From G963668655 sp963668655 (GTDB taxonomy: Bacteria; Myxococcota_A; SURF-8): DNA of 64,000 bases. The DNA is taken from contig CAXXPQ010000001.1 in the NCBI GenBank assembly GCA_963668655.2, forward strand, positions 930,001 through 994,000, written 5' to 3'. The notes under the pieces were generated by a model. That model worked only from the letters and a program-made list of their open reading frames with translations, ran no database searches and was not told the DNA's origin. Within the stretch, counting starts at the first letter, position 1. The number at the start of each line of letters is the position of its first letter. Shown piece after piece: positions 18,392 through 27,819 of this stretch. Position numbers and translations under genes: made by a program.

Positions 18392-19183
18392 ATGAATGTT
18401 CCGGAAACCGCCGCCGTCTGGCAATTCGTCGCGGATGTCCACGGAGCCTCGGAAAGGCTCCGGGACGCCGCGGACCCAGATTTTCCCCTGGCGCTTCTGG
18501 GCGACAACCTGAATCTGGTGGATTATCACGACCTGTCCGGCGTGGCGGCGAAGGTGCTCTCGCCCGACGACATCGCCCGGATTCTTTCCACCCTGGCCGA
18601 GCACGGTCCGGCCGAGGCGCTGGATCTGGCGGGCGAACTCTTTTTCGATCACCCGGAAAAAATGGCCCATGCCCGGGTGGAAATACGCCGCCAGTACGAG
18701 GAACTGGCCCGCGTTCTTCCCCCACGCGCGGTGGTGCTGCACGGAAACGTGGACTGGCCGGACCTTCTAGCCGAGGCCGTGCCGGATGGCTACGCGGACG
18801 TTCGGGTGATGGACGTCGCCGGAGTGCGGGTGGGCTTTCTGTCCGGAACCGGCGCCTACCCCTTTTCCATGAACCTGCCCGGCGAGGAGACGGATCGGCA
18901 TTATGCCGAAAAGCTCTGGTCGCTGGGGCCGGTGGACGTGCTCTGCACGCATTTCCCCCCGGCCGTGGAGGGCGTGACCTTCGACGAGGTGGCTCGCCGG
19001 GACGAGGGCGGCGGGACGATGCTCCGGGATTACATTCTGGAGACGAAACCGCGCCTGCATCTTTTCGGCCACATTCACAACCCGCGTGTGCCCGAAACAC
19101 GGCTGGGATCCACTCTTTTGAAAAACGTGGGCGGCTTCCGCTACCACGGCCGCGTCCACGCCATCGACCTGGCCCGCATCTGA
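18392..19183 (+). CDS. Calcineurin-like metallophosphoesterase
   Basis: The 263-aa cytoplasmic protein carries the metal-binding motifs of the family in order: D15-x-H17 (VADVHG), GDN near 37-39, GNVDW (GNHD/E type), the His of CTHFPP and GHIH near residue 225. The substrate may be a nucleotide, a phosphoprotein or a lipid and cannot be told from this. It lies 14 bp after the DegP-like gene with a GGA ribosome site, so the pair is likely co-transcribed. A catalytic Asp for Glu/His substitution in GNVDW is within the family range. Confidence 0.85.
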   Translation: MNVPETAAVWQFVADVHGASERLRDAADPDFPLALLGDNLNLVDYHDLSGVAAKVLSPDDIARILSTLAEHGPAEALDLAGELFFDHPEKMAHARVEIRRQYEELARVLPPRAVVLHGNVDWPDLLAEAVPDGYADVRVMDVAGVRVGFLSGTGAYPFSMNLPGEETDRHYAEKLWSLGPVDVLCTHFPPAVEGVTFDEVARRDEGGGTMLRDYILETKPRLHLFGHIHNPRVPETRLGSTLLKNVGGFRYHGRVHAIDLARI

Positions 19184-19289
19184 TCCTCCCGCACGGTGCG
19201 GACGGCCGCATTGCGGCGATCCTCCCCCCGCCGCATTCCCTCGTGAACGAGCGAAGCGGCCTTTTTCGAATGTCGTGAAGTCCTCGCCC

Positions 19290-21437
19290 CTAAAACTCCC
19301 AGGAAATGTCCAGATCGGCCTTCAAATCCCAGACCGATTCGATGTTCGGGAAATACTTGTAACTGGGCTGGGGCGTCTTGCGGATACCGAACTGGAAGGC
19401 CAGAAGCTGAATGGGACGCAGCCGGGCCAGCGCCTGGAACATGGTGTTGACGGCGTGGAAGTCGAAGACGTTCTTGGCGCTGTTGACGTTGGTCTTGTAA
19501 TAGGTGCTGGTCAGCCGGAAATATTTCGTGGCCGGAACCTCGATGTGCGCCAGGAAATTTCCGTTGTCGGTGCCGTTGGCCGTGTCGAAACCGATGGTGA
19601 TGCCCAGGTAGTCGAGCAGGGCGTAGGAAAATTCCATATAAGCCCCGTAACGATTCCAGTCGCCGGAACGCCGCCGCAACTCGGTGAGCTTGGTGGGGAC
19701 GGAATAATCCGTCACCTTGGTGCTGGTTCCGGGCCGGGTCTCGGAGAAGTAGCGGTATTTCATGATTTCGTAGAAGGAATCGAAATAGCTGGGAATGAAG
19801 TTCTCGGCATGGGTGCGAAACTCCAGGCGCGTACGGAAGGCCTGGCGGTGTTTGGTATACAGGTTGTAGCGCCCCAGCATGCCGAAGGCGAAGCCGCCGC
19901 CGAGGTCGATCATCTGGGTGTAGTCGGTGTAGAGCTTGATGTCCACCTTGGTCTTTTCCACCGGCCACTTGACCACCTTCAGTTCCATGTCGCCGCCGAC
20001 CGCCTGGATCTGGCCGGCCTCGTAGATATAGTTGCCGTCCTTACCCTGGCGATTCGTGGACACCCAGGTGGGCGCGTCCCAGTCCGTCATGTAGGTGACG
20101 CCCATGGAGAAACTTTCCGCCATCCAGTGCTTGCTGAAGAACGATCCGGGCTTGAGGAACGCCAGCGCTCCGGCGACGTTGGCCTTGGTGATGTCGTTCA
20201 CGTAGAATTCGCCGCCGCCGTAGCGGGAATAGGCGTCCACGCTGGCCTGGACGCGGGTGTTGAAATAGTCCAGGTTGGGGATGTAGCGCTTCATGATGAT
20301 GCCGTGGCCCAGGGAGGAGGCGAAGAAGCGGTTGACGTTGACGTAAACCTTGTCCTCCTTGCGGCCGTACTGGATGTAGCGGATGATCTTGAAGAAGTCC
20401 CGCCAGTGATCCCAGTCCTCCGAACGCGGAACGCCGGCGTTCTCGAACTTGTCGAGCTTGGTGTCGTTGTTGCTGTCCTCGCCGCTGAAGATCTGAAGGT
20501 TCAGCGGAATGCCGAAACCCAGCCGCAGCTTGGCTTCCTTGGTGATGCTCTGCTCCGGGAAGAAACGCAGGTCCACTTCCGGCGAGACGTACAGGTAATG
20601 GGTGAAGGCCAGGCGGCGATAACCCAGAACCACGCCCACGCGGTCGCTGCGCGGAATGATCTCCAGGGGGCCGATGGTGGTCAGTTCGCCCTTGAAAAAG
20701 CCGGTCTCCTTGATGCTTTCAAGTTCCTTCTTTTCGTCGTCGCTCAGGCCGGTTTTGGCCTTTGAATCCTTGGGCTTGCCGTCTCCGCTCTTGGTGGGGG
20801 CCGCGCCGGCCAGGAGAAGGCCGCCCTTTTTGGAAGCATCCTCGAACAGGCGTTTCGCGCCCTCCCGGACGGGATCCTCCACGGGCTGCTTGGCATCGAG
20901 TTTCTGCTTGTCGGTGGCCAGGATCGCGCCTTTCTCCACGCCGACGAGCTGGAGGTTGATCTTGGTGGTCTTCTTCACGCGCACCAGGACGCCGGAGACT
21001 ACGAAACCCGCGCCTTGGGCTTTGCCCGCCTCGGCGCTGCACTTGACGGAGAAACAATTTCTGTAGGACTTGCCTTCCTCGGAGGCCAGGAATCTCTCGG
21101 TTTCCTCGTAGGGAATCACGTGCAGGTCCAATTCCCGGGCCGCTTTTCCGATCTGAACCTCGGCCACGTGGGCTTCCTGTTCCTCTTTCATGCCGGAATA
21201 CATGACGTGCATGATGGCGACCAGCTGCACGGCGGGCTGCACGGCGTCTTCTTTTTTGGCTTCGGCTTCGGGCTTCGGCCGGCTTTCCGAAATGGGCTGC
21301 AACGCGGGAGCGGGTTCCGCCGTTTTTTCCGCCTTCGGAGGCACCAGGGCGGGCTGGGCGAATCCGAGGGACGCCACCAGCAGCGGTAAAAAGGACATAA
21401 GCATGCGGAAATACCAGGAAACGGGTCGCCGAGTCAT
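19290..21437 (-). CDS. Large outer-membrane beta-barrel protein with N-terminal soluble domain
   Basis: The 715-aa protein has a signal peptide (about residues 1-27, ending GFAQ), a Pro/Ala/Glu linker, and then a domain of about 150 residues (VQLVAIMHVMYSG to LFEDASK) that resembles the TolB N-terminal/DUF2380-type fold used to fetch an integer parameter (SVKCSAEAGKAQGAGFVVSG, with a conserved Cys-containing segment). The remaining 450 residues are a run of amphipathic strands with many aromatic residues and end WEF, typical of an outer-membrane barrel. The role is unknown. The gene stands alone, divergent from the maf operon. Confidence 0.72.
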   Translation of the reverse strand: MTRRPVSWYFRMLMSFLPLLVASLGFAQPALVPPKAEKTAEPAPALQPISESRPKPEAEAKKEDAVQPAVQLVAIMHVMYSGMKEEQEAHVAEVQIGKAARELDLHVIPYEETERFLASEEGKSYRNCFSVKCSAEAGKAQGAGFVVSGVLVRVKKTTKINLQLVGVEKGAILATDKQKLDAKQPVEDPVREGAKRLFEDASKKGGLLLAGAAPTKSGDGKPKDSKAKTGLSDDEKKELESIKETGFFKGELTTIGPLEIIPRSDRVGVVLGYRRLAFTHYLYVSPEVDLRFFPEQSITKEAKLRLGFGIPLNLQIFSGEDSNNDTKLDKFENAGVPRSEDWDHWRDFFKIIRYIQYGRKEDKVYVNVNRFFASSLGHGIIMKRYIPNLDYFNTRVQASVDAYSRYGGGEFYVNDITKANVAGALAFLKPGSFFSKHWMAESFSMGVTYMTDWDAPTWVSTNRQGKDGNYIYEAGQIQAVGGDMELKVVKWPVEKTKVDIKLYTDYTQMIDLGGGFAFGMLGRYNLYTKHRQAFRTRLEFRTHAENFIPSYFDSFYEIMKYRYFSETRPGTSTKVTDYSVPTKLTELRRRSGDWNRYGAYMEFSYALLDYLGITIGFDTANGTDNGNFLAHIEVPATKYFRLTSTYYKTNVNSAKNVFDFHAVNTMFQALARLRPIQLLAFQFGIRKTPQPSYKYFPNIESVWDLKADLDISWEF

Positions 21438-21793
21438 CGTGTTTTCTCCGTCTATCTGACAGCAGACGGCGGAAATGATACCACGGCACCTCCCCTTTTA
21501 TCCAGGAAAAACGGGATGGCTTCGAATCGGGCGGGAAGGAGAAACCCGACGATCGGCCCCCGGCCGTCACTCCGCACTCGATACAAAATCCATTGAGAAA
21601 ACGTTCAGGTGCCGGATCGAGCCCGACCTGACGCGAAAAACACATGGAAATCATTCCCGACCCCTCCCTGCCTTTGCCGTCAAAAACTTGTGATTTCCTG
21701 GAATTTCCGGTATAATTCAATAGTTATAGCCAAGGCTGGAAGTCGTTTTCCGGCTGCACGGAATCTGTAACCGCAAGGGAGACAGCCGGCGTC
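21438..21793. other. Divergent intergenic region with maf promoter
   Basis: The 356 bases hold the maf-operon promoter (21688-21716). I see no gene. Confidence 0.5.
21688..21716 (+). promoter_or_regulatory. Sigma70-type promoter of the maf-yggS-yggT operon
   Basis: A -35 TTGTGA (21688-21693), a 17-bp spacer and a consensus -10 TATAAT (21711-21716) lie 77 bp before the maf start codon. Confidence 0.65.
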
Positions 21794-22363
21794 ATGATCG
21801 TTCTGGCCAGCCAGTCCCCTCGCAGGCGTCGCCTGCTGGACGCCGTGGGGGTTGAATTCGAGGTTCGCCCGGTGGACATCGACGAGTCCGCCCGCGCCGG
21901 CGAGGCGCCCACTGCGTACGTGGAGCGGCTCGCCCGGGAAAAAGCCCGCGTCGCCGTGTCGCGCGGCGATCTCTCGCTTTCCTGCGCCGTGCTTGCCGCC
22001 GATACCATCGTGGTGCTCGACGGCCTGCTGCTGGGAAAGCCCGAGGACACGGCGGACGCCGCGGCCATGCTCGGGCGGCTTTCCGGCCGCACCCACGAGG
22101 TGTTCACCGGCGTCTGCGTGGCGGCGCGAGACCGCGAGGACGTCCGGGTGGTGCGGACCGCCGTGGGTTTTCGTCGGCTGAAGGAACGCGAGATCCGCGC
22201 CTACGTGGAAACCGGCGAATGCCTGGACAAGGCCGGGGCCTACGCCATCCAGGGCGTGGGCGGCGCTCTGGTGGACCGCGTGGAGGGATCGTACACCAAC
22301 GTCATCGGATTGCCCCTGGCGGTGACGCTTGAAATGCTGGAGGAGGTCGGTGATGCCTCCTGA
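21794..22363 (+). CDS. maf: Maf-family nucleoside triphosphate pyrophosphatase
   Basis: The 189-aa protein shows the Maf signature: ASQSPRRRRLL at residues 4-14 (substrate-binding Ser/Arg loop), the VDIDES segment, a central ADTIVV with catalytic Asp, and the late YAIQGVGG motif. Maf proteins hydrolyse non-canonical or canonical nucleoside triphosphates (dTTP, UTP, m5UTP) to monophosphates and have been linked to control of septum formation. An AAGGGAGA site precedes the ATG. It is the first gene of a seven-gene operon and overlaps the next gene by 11 bp. Confidence 0.93.
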   Translation: MIVLASQSPRRRRLLDAVGVEFEVRPVDIDESARAGEAPTAYVERLAREKARVAVSRGDLSLSCAVLAADTIVVLDGLLLGKPEDTADAAAMLGRLSGRTHEVFTGVCVAARDREDVRVVRTAVGFRRLKEREIRAYVETGECLDKAGAYAIQGVGGALVDRVEGSYTNVIGLPLAVTLEMLEEVGDAS

Positions 22364-23045
22364 CATCGCCGCGAATCTCGACGGCGTAAGAGAACGCATC
22401 CGGGCGGCCTCTGTTCGGGCCGGGCGGAATCCTAACGAGGTGCGCCTGGTGGCGGTGGCCAAGACCCAGCCAGAGGAGGCGGTGCGTCGGGCTCTCGCGG
22501 CCGGACAGGCGGATATCGGCGAGAATTACGTCCAGGAGTTTCTGGCGAAGGCCGACGCCATTCCGAATGGCGTGCGCTGGCACTTCATCGGGCGATTGCA
22601 ATCGAACAAGGTCCGCCAGGTGGTGGGCCGTACGGTGCTGATTCATTCCGTGGATCGGGAAAAGCTCTTTCGAGAAATCGAGAAACGTTCCGCCCTTCGG
22701 AATATTCGCACGGCCTGCCTGCTCGAAGTAAACGTAGGCGCGGAAGACAGCAAGGGCGGAGCCGATCCGGAAGAGGCGGCAAGGCTGGTCCGGCTGTCGG
22801 CGGAATGGCCCCATGTGGAGTTGCGGGGCCTGATGAGCATCCCGCCGTTTCTGGACGATCCGGAAGCCATCCGCCCCTACCATGTGCGGTTGCGGGAGTT
22901 GCGGGACAGGCTGCGGAAGGACAGCGGATTTGCGCTTCCGGAACTGTCCATGGGCATGTCCACGGATCTGGAAGCCGCCGTGGAGGAAGGCGCGACCTTC
23001 GTCCGAGTGGGAACCGATATTTTCGGGCCGAGAGCGGCCCGCTGA
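22353..23045 (+). CDS. YggS-family pyridoxal-phosphate homeostasis protein
   Basis: The 230-aa protein carries the PLP-binding Lys37 in LVAVAKTQP, plus GENYVQE, WHFIGRLQSNKVR and the late LSMGMSTDLEAAVEEGATFVR pattern of the YggS/PROSC family. These alanine-racemase-fold proteins bind PLP and keep vitamin B6 pools in balance, without known enzyme activity. The start at 22353 is preferred to 22329 because GGAGGAGGT lies just upstream, inside the end of maf. Its location next to yggT-like and DUF167 (yggU-like) genes is a widely conserved cluster. Confidence 0.92.
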   Translation: MPPDIAANLDGVRERIRAASVRAGRNPNEVRLVAVAKTQPEEAVRRALAAGQADIGENYVQEFLAKADAIPNGVRWHFIGRLQSNKVRQVVGRTVLIHSVDREKLFREIEKRSALRNIRTACLLEVNVGAEDSKGGADPEEAARLVRLSAEWPHVELRGLMSIPPFLDDPEAIRPYHVRLRELRDRLRKDSGFALPELSMGMSTDLEAAVEEGATFVRVGTDIFGPRAAR

Positions 23046-23090
23046 CCGACGCGCCCCGAAGATTCGGGAGCGCGAAAGCGGAGGAAACGG

Positions 23091-23405
23091 ATGTTCGCCG
23101 TATCGAATTTAATCGTGGGAATCGCCCGGGTGCTGGAGATGTTCCTGCAAATGTACATGTTCATCGTCCTGGGACGTGTCATCATCTCCTGGGTCAACGC
23201 CGATCCCTACAATCCCATCGTGCGTTTTCTGAACCGCGCCACGGAGCCGCTGTTCCGCCGGATCCGGCGCTGGTTTCCCATCCTGGCCAACATGGGCGGA
23301 CTGGATCTGACGCCCCTGGTGGTGCTGGGCATCGTCTATCTGCTTCAGGCCGCCGTCATCATGAATCTCTACGACCTGGCCGCCTATCTGAAAGCCAACG
23401 GCTGA
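23091..23405 (+). CDS. YggT-family membrane protein
   Basis: The 104-aa protein has two hydrophobic regions (about 5-35 and 72-97) flanking the conserved family core IISWVNADPYNPIVRFLNRATEPL. YggT proteins are inner-membrane proteins implicated in cell division, osmotic response or membrane-protein assembly; the molecular role is unresolved. Its position between the PLP protein and a DivIVA-like coiled coil mirrors the ylm/ygg division-associated clusters of many bacteria. It has a good GGAGGAAA site. Confidence 0.9.
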   Translation: MFAVSNLIVGIARVLEMFLQMYMFIVLGRVIISWVNADPYNPIVRFLNRATEPLFRRIRRWFPILANMGGLDLTPLVVLGIVYLLQAAVIMNLYDLAAYLKANG

Positions 23406-23419
23406 AAAGGAGGAAAGCC

Positions 23420-23968
23420 ATGAAGCTGACCCCCCTGGAAATCCGACAGATGCAATTTCCCGCCGCCTTCCGGGGCCTGAACCGGGAAGACGTGCAGAAT
23501 TTCCTGCAACTCGCCTCCGAGGAGATGGAGGAACTGGCGCGGGAGAACAACGCGCTGAAGGAACGCCTGGCCGACTTCGAAAAGCGCCTGGACGAGCATC
23601 GCGAGCGGGAAAAAAGCCTGAAGGACACCCTGCTCGCCGCCCAGAAGGCCGCCGAGGACATGAAGGCCGTAGCCGAGCGCGAGGCGCGCATCACCCTGTC
23701 CAAGGCCGAACTGGATGGGGAAAAGCTGGTGCGTGAGGCCGTCAAGCGCCGGGAGAAACTGGTGGGCGACATTCACGACCTGCGCCGCCAGCGGGTGCAG
23801 TTCGAAACCACGCTGCGCAACGCCGTGGAAGTCCACCTGAAGATGCTCGACGCGTTGAAGGAACACGAGGAAAAGCTTCAGACGGACGACAACCTCACCG
23901 TTCTACGCCGTGCCGAGAAAAGCCGGACGGAAACGACCGAAACCGCCCGGCGGAAGACCGGGGAGTGA
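23420..23968 (+). CDS. DivIVA-domain coiled-coil protein
   Basis: The 182-aa protein has the DivIVA N-terminal signature: MKLTPLEIRQMQF followed by F-R-G-L-N-R-E-D-V-Q-N-F-L, which forms the lipid-binding and crossed-dimer head. A long coiled coil with heptads rich in Glu, Lys, Leu and Ala extends from about residue 30 to 160. DivIVA proteins mark curved membrane at poles and septa. The start at 23420 is set by AAAGGAGG; the open frame extends far upstream but that part shadows the neighbours. The stop TGA overlaps the next start (TGATG). Confidence 0.85.
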   Translation: MKLTPLEIRQMQFPAAFRGLNREDVQNFLQLASEEMEELARENNALKERLADFEKRLDEHREREKSLKDTLLAAQKAAEDMKAVAEREARITLSKAELDGEKLVREAVKRREKLVGDIHDLRRQRVQFETTLRNAVEVHLKMLDALKEHEEKLQTDDNLTVLRRAEKSRTETTETARRKTGE

Positions 23969-24270
23969 TGCCGATTCCGGACGCGCCCGCCTATCTGGTT
24001 CCGGACGGGGACGACGTGCTGCTGATGATCCTGGCCCAGCCCAAAAGCTCGCGAAACGCCGTCGCCGACGTGGTGGACGGCCGATTGAAAATCCGCCTGA
24101 AGGCCCCTCCGGTGGACGGCGCGGCCAACAAGGAACTGATCGCCTTTCTCGCCAAAACCCTGTCCGTTCCCAAGTCCGGCCTGGAAATCGTCTCCGGGCA
24201 CACGGGCCGCAGAAAGACGGTGCGGGTTTCCGGACTTTCCATCCAGGACGTGAAAGAGCGGCTGCCATGA
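23968..24270 (+). CDS. DUF167 (YggU-like) family protein
   Basis: The 100-aa protein matches the DUF167 pattern: an early V-x-P-x-x-S-R-N-A-V segment (QPKSSRNAVADV), LKIRLKAPPVDGAANKELIAFLA, and the late VSGHTGRRKTVRVSG. The function is unknown; these small alpha/beta proteins are cytoplasmic. The start is the ATG at 23968 that overlaps the DivIVA-like stop (TGATG), rather than the GTG three bases earlier. Its own stop overlaps the next ATG (ATGA). Confidence 0.88.
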   Translation: MPIPDAPAYLVPDGDDVLLMILAQPKSSRNAVADVVDGRLKIRLKAPPVDGAANKELIAFLAKTLSVPKSGLEIVSGHTGRRKTVRVSGLSIQDVKERLP

Positions 24271-25361
24271 GATCGTACGTGTTCGGGTCTTTCGGGGCAC
24301 TGCTTCTTTTCCTTCTGCCGCCGATTCTCTGGCTTTTCCCCCAGAGCCTCTTCGCCGAGGACGATATCCGGGATCTGGCGCGCCACGATTACGACGAACT
24401 CGTCGCCCATCCGGAAGCCCGCATCGACGTTCCGGAACATTACGAGGAAAAGCTGACGAAACACTTCCTGTACGTCTATCCCTCCGGGGGCCGGGCGCGG
24501 GCCAGGGATCTGATGGCTCGGGGCGAGAGCGTCCGGGCGCGTTACGTAAGGGAAATCGGCGTGGATCCTCCCGGGATCATTCGCGTCTATCTGGCCGCCA
24601 ACGGCCGGGATTTCCAGCGCATGCAGCCCGGTGGCGCGCGCCTGCCCGACTGGGTGGCCGGGGTCGCCTATCCTTCGCTTGACGCGATTCTTCTGCGCCA
24701 GGCGGCCTCCGACGGCCATCCCATCGACCTGTTCCGCACCTTCGAGCACGAACTGAGCCACGTGGTTTTCCGTCGGGCGGTGGGCGACACCCGCACGCCG
24801 AAATGGTTTGTGGAAGGTCTGGCCCAGTGGCAGGCCCACGAATTCGACTTTCACCGCAGCCAGCGGCTGAGCTTCGCGGCCTTCACCAACTCGCTGATTC
24901 CCATCGAGAAACTCCGCACGTCCTTTCCCCGGGGCGTGGGAGATATCCGCCAGGCCTACGATCAGAGCTACGATTTCGTCAGCTTCCTGGTGGGAGAATA
25001 CGGGGAGGAGGCCTTCCGGCGTTTCGTACGCCGCCTGGGCGCGGGCGAGGAATTCTTCCGGGCGCTGGAAGCCGAGACCGGACTCGACCTGGAAGAACTG
25101 GAAAAGAAATGGATCTCCGAACTGAAGTTGAGCTATAGCTGGCTGCCGCTCATCACCTCCGGAGCCACGGTCTGGACCGTGGCCAGCGTGCTGATTCTCA
25201 TCGGCTACGCCCGCAAGCGCCGGGAAAAGGCGAGGAAACTGCAACGCATGGAAGAAGAGGAACGGGCCGCGGAGATGGCGTTGCGCATTCCCGTGGCCTA
25301 TCCCCTGCGGGACGCGGACCGACCGGACGCGCCGAAGCGACGCGGCCCCACCATTCACTGA
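24267..25361 (+). CDS. Peptidase MA-family (HExxH) protein with C-terminal membrane anchor
   Basis: The 364-aa protein has an N-terminal signal peptide (about residues 1-28) and a zinc-protease motif HELSH in FEHELSHVVFRRA. About 25 residues further on comes WFVEGLAQW, the third-ligand region of the peptidase MA (gluzincin-like) family. A C-terminal transmembrane helix (about 295-315, ITSGATVWTVASVLILIGY) is followed by a basic, charged cytoplasmic tail. The catalytic domain would therefore sit in the periplasm, tethered to the inner membrane. It starts in ATGA overlap with DUF167. A second peptidase-MA-like protein occurs at 62954. Confidence 0.82.
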   Translation: MRSYVFGSFGALLLFLLPPILWLFPQSLFAEDDIRDLARHDYDELVAHPEARIDVPEHYEEKLTKHFLYVYPSGGRARARDLMARGESVRARYVREIGVDPPGIIRVYLAANGRDFQRMQPGGARLPDWVAGVAYPSLDAILLRQAASDGHPIDLFRTFEHELSHVVFRRAVGDTRTPKWFVEGLAQWQAHEFDFHRSQRLSFAAFTNSLIPIEKLRTSFPRGVGDIRQAYDQSYDFVSFLVGEYGEEAFRRFVRRLGAGEEFFRALEAETGLDLEELEKKWISELKLSYSWLPLITSGATVWTVASVLILIGYARKRREKARKLQRMEEEERAAEMALRIPVAYPLRDADRPDAPKRRGPTIH

Positions 25362-25379
25362 TGGCCCGAAAGGTTCGGG

Positions 25380-27392
25380 ATGGCCGAACGAGAAATCGGA
25401 AAACTCCCGTGGACTCGGATTCTCGGCGCGTCGGCTCTCCTTTTCTGCCTGATCGTCTTTCTGCCCTACCGCCCGCCCGCGACCGACGGACTCGTAGAAC
25501 CCAACGGCCTGGCCTTCTCGCCCAACCTGGGCCTCTTTCTGAAATACCGCTTCGAACGGGGGCGTCCCTCGCTTTCCGAAAGGCTGGGGGCCAAGCGATT
25601 GGAATTCCAGGTGAAATACGGCCGCGCCGAGATTCTGCGACCGGAGCCGGACGGCATGCGAAAGCTGTTCATCATCCGTCGCGGCGGAAACATCGGGCGA
25701 TCCGTGGCCTTCGGCCGCCTGGAGATCCTGGAGCCGCTTTCCCCCGCGCTGCGCGCCGCCGTGCTCCTAGCGCTGGAGCATCCGGAACGGGACGCCGCCC
25801 GCTGGCTGCCGGAATCGAAACGGCGGCTGCGACTTTTCGGGCGCTGGCGAACATCGGATCTCTACACCCACGGGATCATGCTGCTGCTCGTGACGCAGTT
25901 CGCGTTTCTCTTCGTTTTCGGCTGGCGGGGGCGCATCGGCAGAAAAGACTTCTCCATGGCGCTGCCGCTTCTTCTGGGCGTCGTCACTGTTTTTTTCCTG
26001 ACGGACGCCGCGCCCGGGGACATCAAGCTGCATTTCTACAACGAGGCCCGCCAGAGCTACCGCTGGGATCTCTACGGCCCGGGGGGCTTCGCCTGGCAGA
26101 AGGCGCTTTTCCGACTTTTCGGAACCTCGGATGCCGTGCTTTTCACGGCCAATCGCGTCCTGGGGATTCTCATCGCGCTGCCCCTGGCGGTCTACGCCCG
26201 GGAGCGCCTGGAGTCGCTTCCGGCGGGGATCTGGGCGGGAATCCTGCTATTGGCGAGCCCCGTCTGGCTGCGCTATGCCGCCTCGGACCTGACCCATCCC
26301 TATGCTTTCTTTCTCTTTTTCTCTTCCGTGGCGCTGCTTGCCGGAAAAAAAGCGCCCGACACTCCGTCCATCCTGTTTGCCTTTTCTGGATTGGCGCTGG
26401 CCATGCTGGGACGGGGCGAGTTCTTCGTGCTCGGCCCCCTGGCTCCGCTGCTTCTGGGCTGGAAACGCACGCTCGACATTTCAAGAAAAAACCCCGGAGC
26501 CGTGGCCGCCGGGATCGTACTCTGCGCGGCCCTCGTGCTTCCCCAGGCCGTGATGCTGCGGGGTTTCGTCGAGACCGATCCGGAAAAGCTGGTGCGCTTC
26601 AGCCTTGCCGCGGCCGTGAAAAGCTGGTTCTGGCTGGACGCCGGAAACACCTTCGCCGACGAACGTTTTTCACCGGTCGTCCAGATGGCGCTTGCGGCGG
26701 CGGGCTTTCTGCTGATGCTCGTTCGGAAACCCTTCGTGGCGCTGGCGTTCTTCGTCTCGGCGGCGGCTTTTTTGTGGAACCCGTACATCTTCCGCCCGGA
26801 ATTTTCCTCCACCCATTACCAGCTTCCCATCTGGCCCTTTTACCTGCTTCTGGCGGGCTTCGGCCCGGCGATGTTACAGAAGGCGGCGAAACTCCGTCTG
26901 CCCCCCCGGCTGTACCGGGCGGCGCTTATCGCGCTTGGCCTGTGGATCGTCGCGGCCTCGCTTTCAGGATACGGACCCATGTTACGGGGAGACCGCACCT
27001 ATATGGAATTCTACCGCTTTCTGCGCCTCCACCGAGACGCCGTGCCGCCCGGCTGCGATCTGATCTATGTGCGTCCGGGGGGCGATCACGACCTGTACAA
27101 CCTGGAGCAGGTCTGGTTCGATGCGCCCGGCCCGCCGAGTTCCGCCACCAACACGCTGCGCCGGCCGCCGCCGGAAAACGGCGATTGCCGGGTCTATCTG
27201 CGCGTTCCCGCCTGCCGGGTGGCCTCGCCGCGGGATCCGAAACGTTTTCTGCGCCGCTGCGAGCGCTTCGAATCGGCCTTTGGGATGGAACCGCTGGCCG
27301 AGGGCCTGCTGAACGCCCGGGCGGTATGCAACGAAGTCTATCTTTCCGACCCCTTGCCGGTGGGCTTCTTTCGCATGAACGAGAAGAAATGA
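25380..27392 (+). CDS. Multi-pass membrane protein, possibly GT-C glycosyltransferase-like
   Basis: The 670-aa protein has one N-terminal helix, a soluble segment of about 110 residues (40-150), then about ten hydrophobic helices between 155 and 520 and a soluble C-terminal domain (520-670). The layout resembles GT-C membrane glycosyltransferases that use lipid-linked sugars, and HPYAFF with nearby acidic residues would fit, but I see no decisive catalytic motif. It ends the maf-yggS operon. The 702-codon open frame in another phase over the same DNA has an Arg/Gly/Pro-rich composition typical of a GC-rich shadow. Confidence 0.68.
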   Translation: MAEREIGKLPWTRILGASALLFCLIVFLPYRPPATDGLVEPNGLAFSPNLGLFLKYRFERGRPSLSERLGAKRLEFQVKYGRAEILRPEPDGMRKLFIIRRGGNIGRSVAFGRLEILEPLSPALRAAVLLALEHPERDAARWLPESKRRLRLFGRWRTSDLYTHGIMLLLVTQFAFLFVFGWRGRIGRKDFSMALPLLLGVVTVFFLTDAAPGDIKLHFYNEARQSYRWDLYGPGGFAWQKALFRLFGTSDAVLFTANRVLGILIALPLAVYARERLESLPAGIWAGILLLASPVWLRYAASDLTHPYAFFLFFSSVALLAGKKAPDTPSILFAFSGLALAMLGRGEFFVLGPLAPLLLGWKRTLDISRKNPGAVAAGIVLCAALVLPQAVMLRGFVETDPEKLVRFSLAAAVKSWFWLDAGNTFADERFSPVVQMALAAAGFLLMLVRKPFVALAFFVSAAAFLWNPYIFRPEFSSTHYQLPIWPFYLLLAGFGPAMLQKAAKLRLPPRLYRAALIALGLWIVAASLSGYGPMLRGDRTYMEFYRFLRLHRDAVPPGCDLIYVRPGGDHDLYNLEQVWFDAPGPPSSATNTLRRPPPENGDCRVYLRVPACRVASPRDPKRFLRRCERFESAFGMEPLAEGLLNARAVCNEVYLSDPLPVGFFRMNEKK

Positions 27393-27573
27393 TCCGTGGC
27401 GTTCGGAAAACGGAGCATCTTTTCTCCAGGATGTCTCGTTTTCGTGACATCCCGACAACAAAGCCGTAAGAGATGGGAATCCTTGCTTCATGGAAGGCCC
27501 GGAAACAATTCGGATTCGACGAAACCCATGGGCGATTTCATTGTTTTCTACATGGCGTCACCTTGTGGAGAAA

Positions 27574-27603
27574 TTGATTTTTCCCCTTTGATATCGATAT
27601 GTT
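27574..27603 (+). promoter_or_regulatory. Possible sigma70-type promoter for the NifX-like/DUF5320 genes
   Basis: TTGATT (27574-27579) and TATGTT (27598-27603) are 18 bp apart, just before a good ribosome site at 27610-27617. The match is moderate. Confidence 0.35.
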
Positions 27604-27624
27604 AAGATCAGGAGAGGTCGCGAC

Positions 27625-27819
27625 GTGGAGAAAACCTGGATTCGAAAACGGAAAAAACACGTCCGAAAAGACACCGGCCGAGCCCGAACTTCCGGAATTC
27701 ACGAGGCGTTTTCCCGCAATTCAATCCATCTGGCCCGATTGATGCAAGGAGATGAATCCGAATGGATTCCGGTCTCAGGCCGAGATCGGAGCGGAAAAAC
27801 ATACGAGGTATGCCCATGA
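27625..27819 (+). CDS. Possible small basic protein, unknown
   Basis: The 64-codon frame starts with GTG, has AGGAGAGG seven bases before it, and ends in ATGA overlap with the NifX-like gene. These are three features of a real, translationally coupled gene. The product is basic at its N-terminus (KRKKHVRK) and has no membrane segment; I recognise no family. It could also be just a leader whose translation couples to the next gene. Confidence 0.35.
   Translation: MEKTWIRKRKKHVRKDTGRARTSGIHEAFSRNSIHLARLMQGDESEWIPVSGRDRSGKTYEVCP

Noticed and set aside
25361..27469. 702-codon plus-strand frame overlapping the membrane-protein gene
   Set aside because: It is Arg/Pro/Gly-rich without hydrophobic structure, whereas the 670-aa frame gives clear transmembrane helices.
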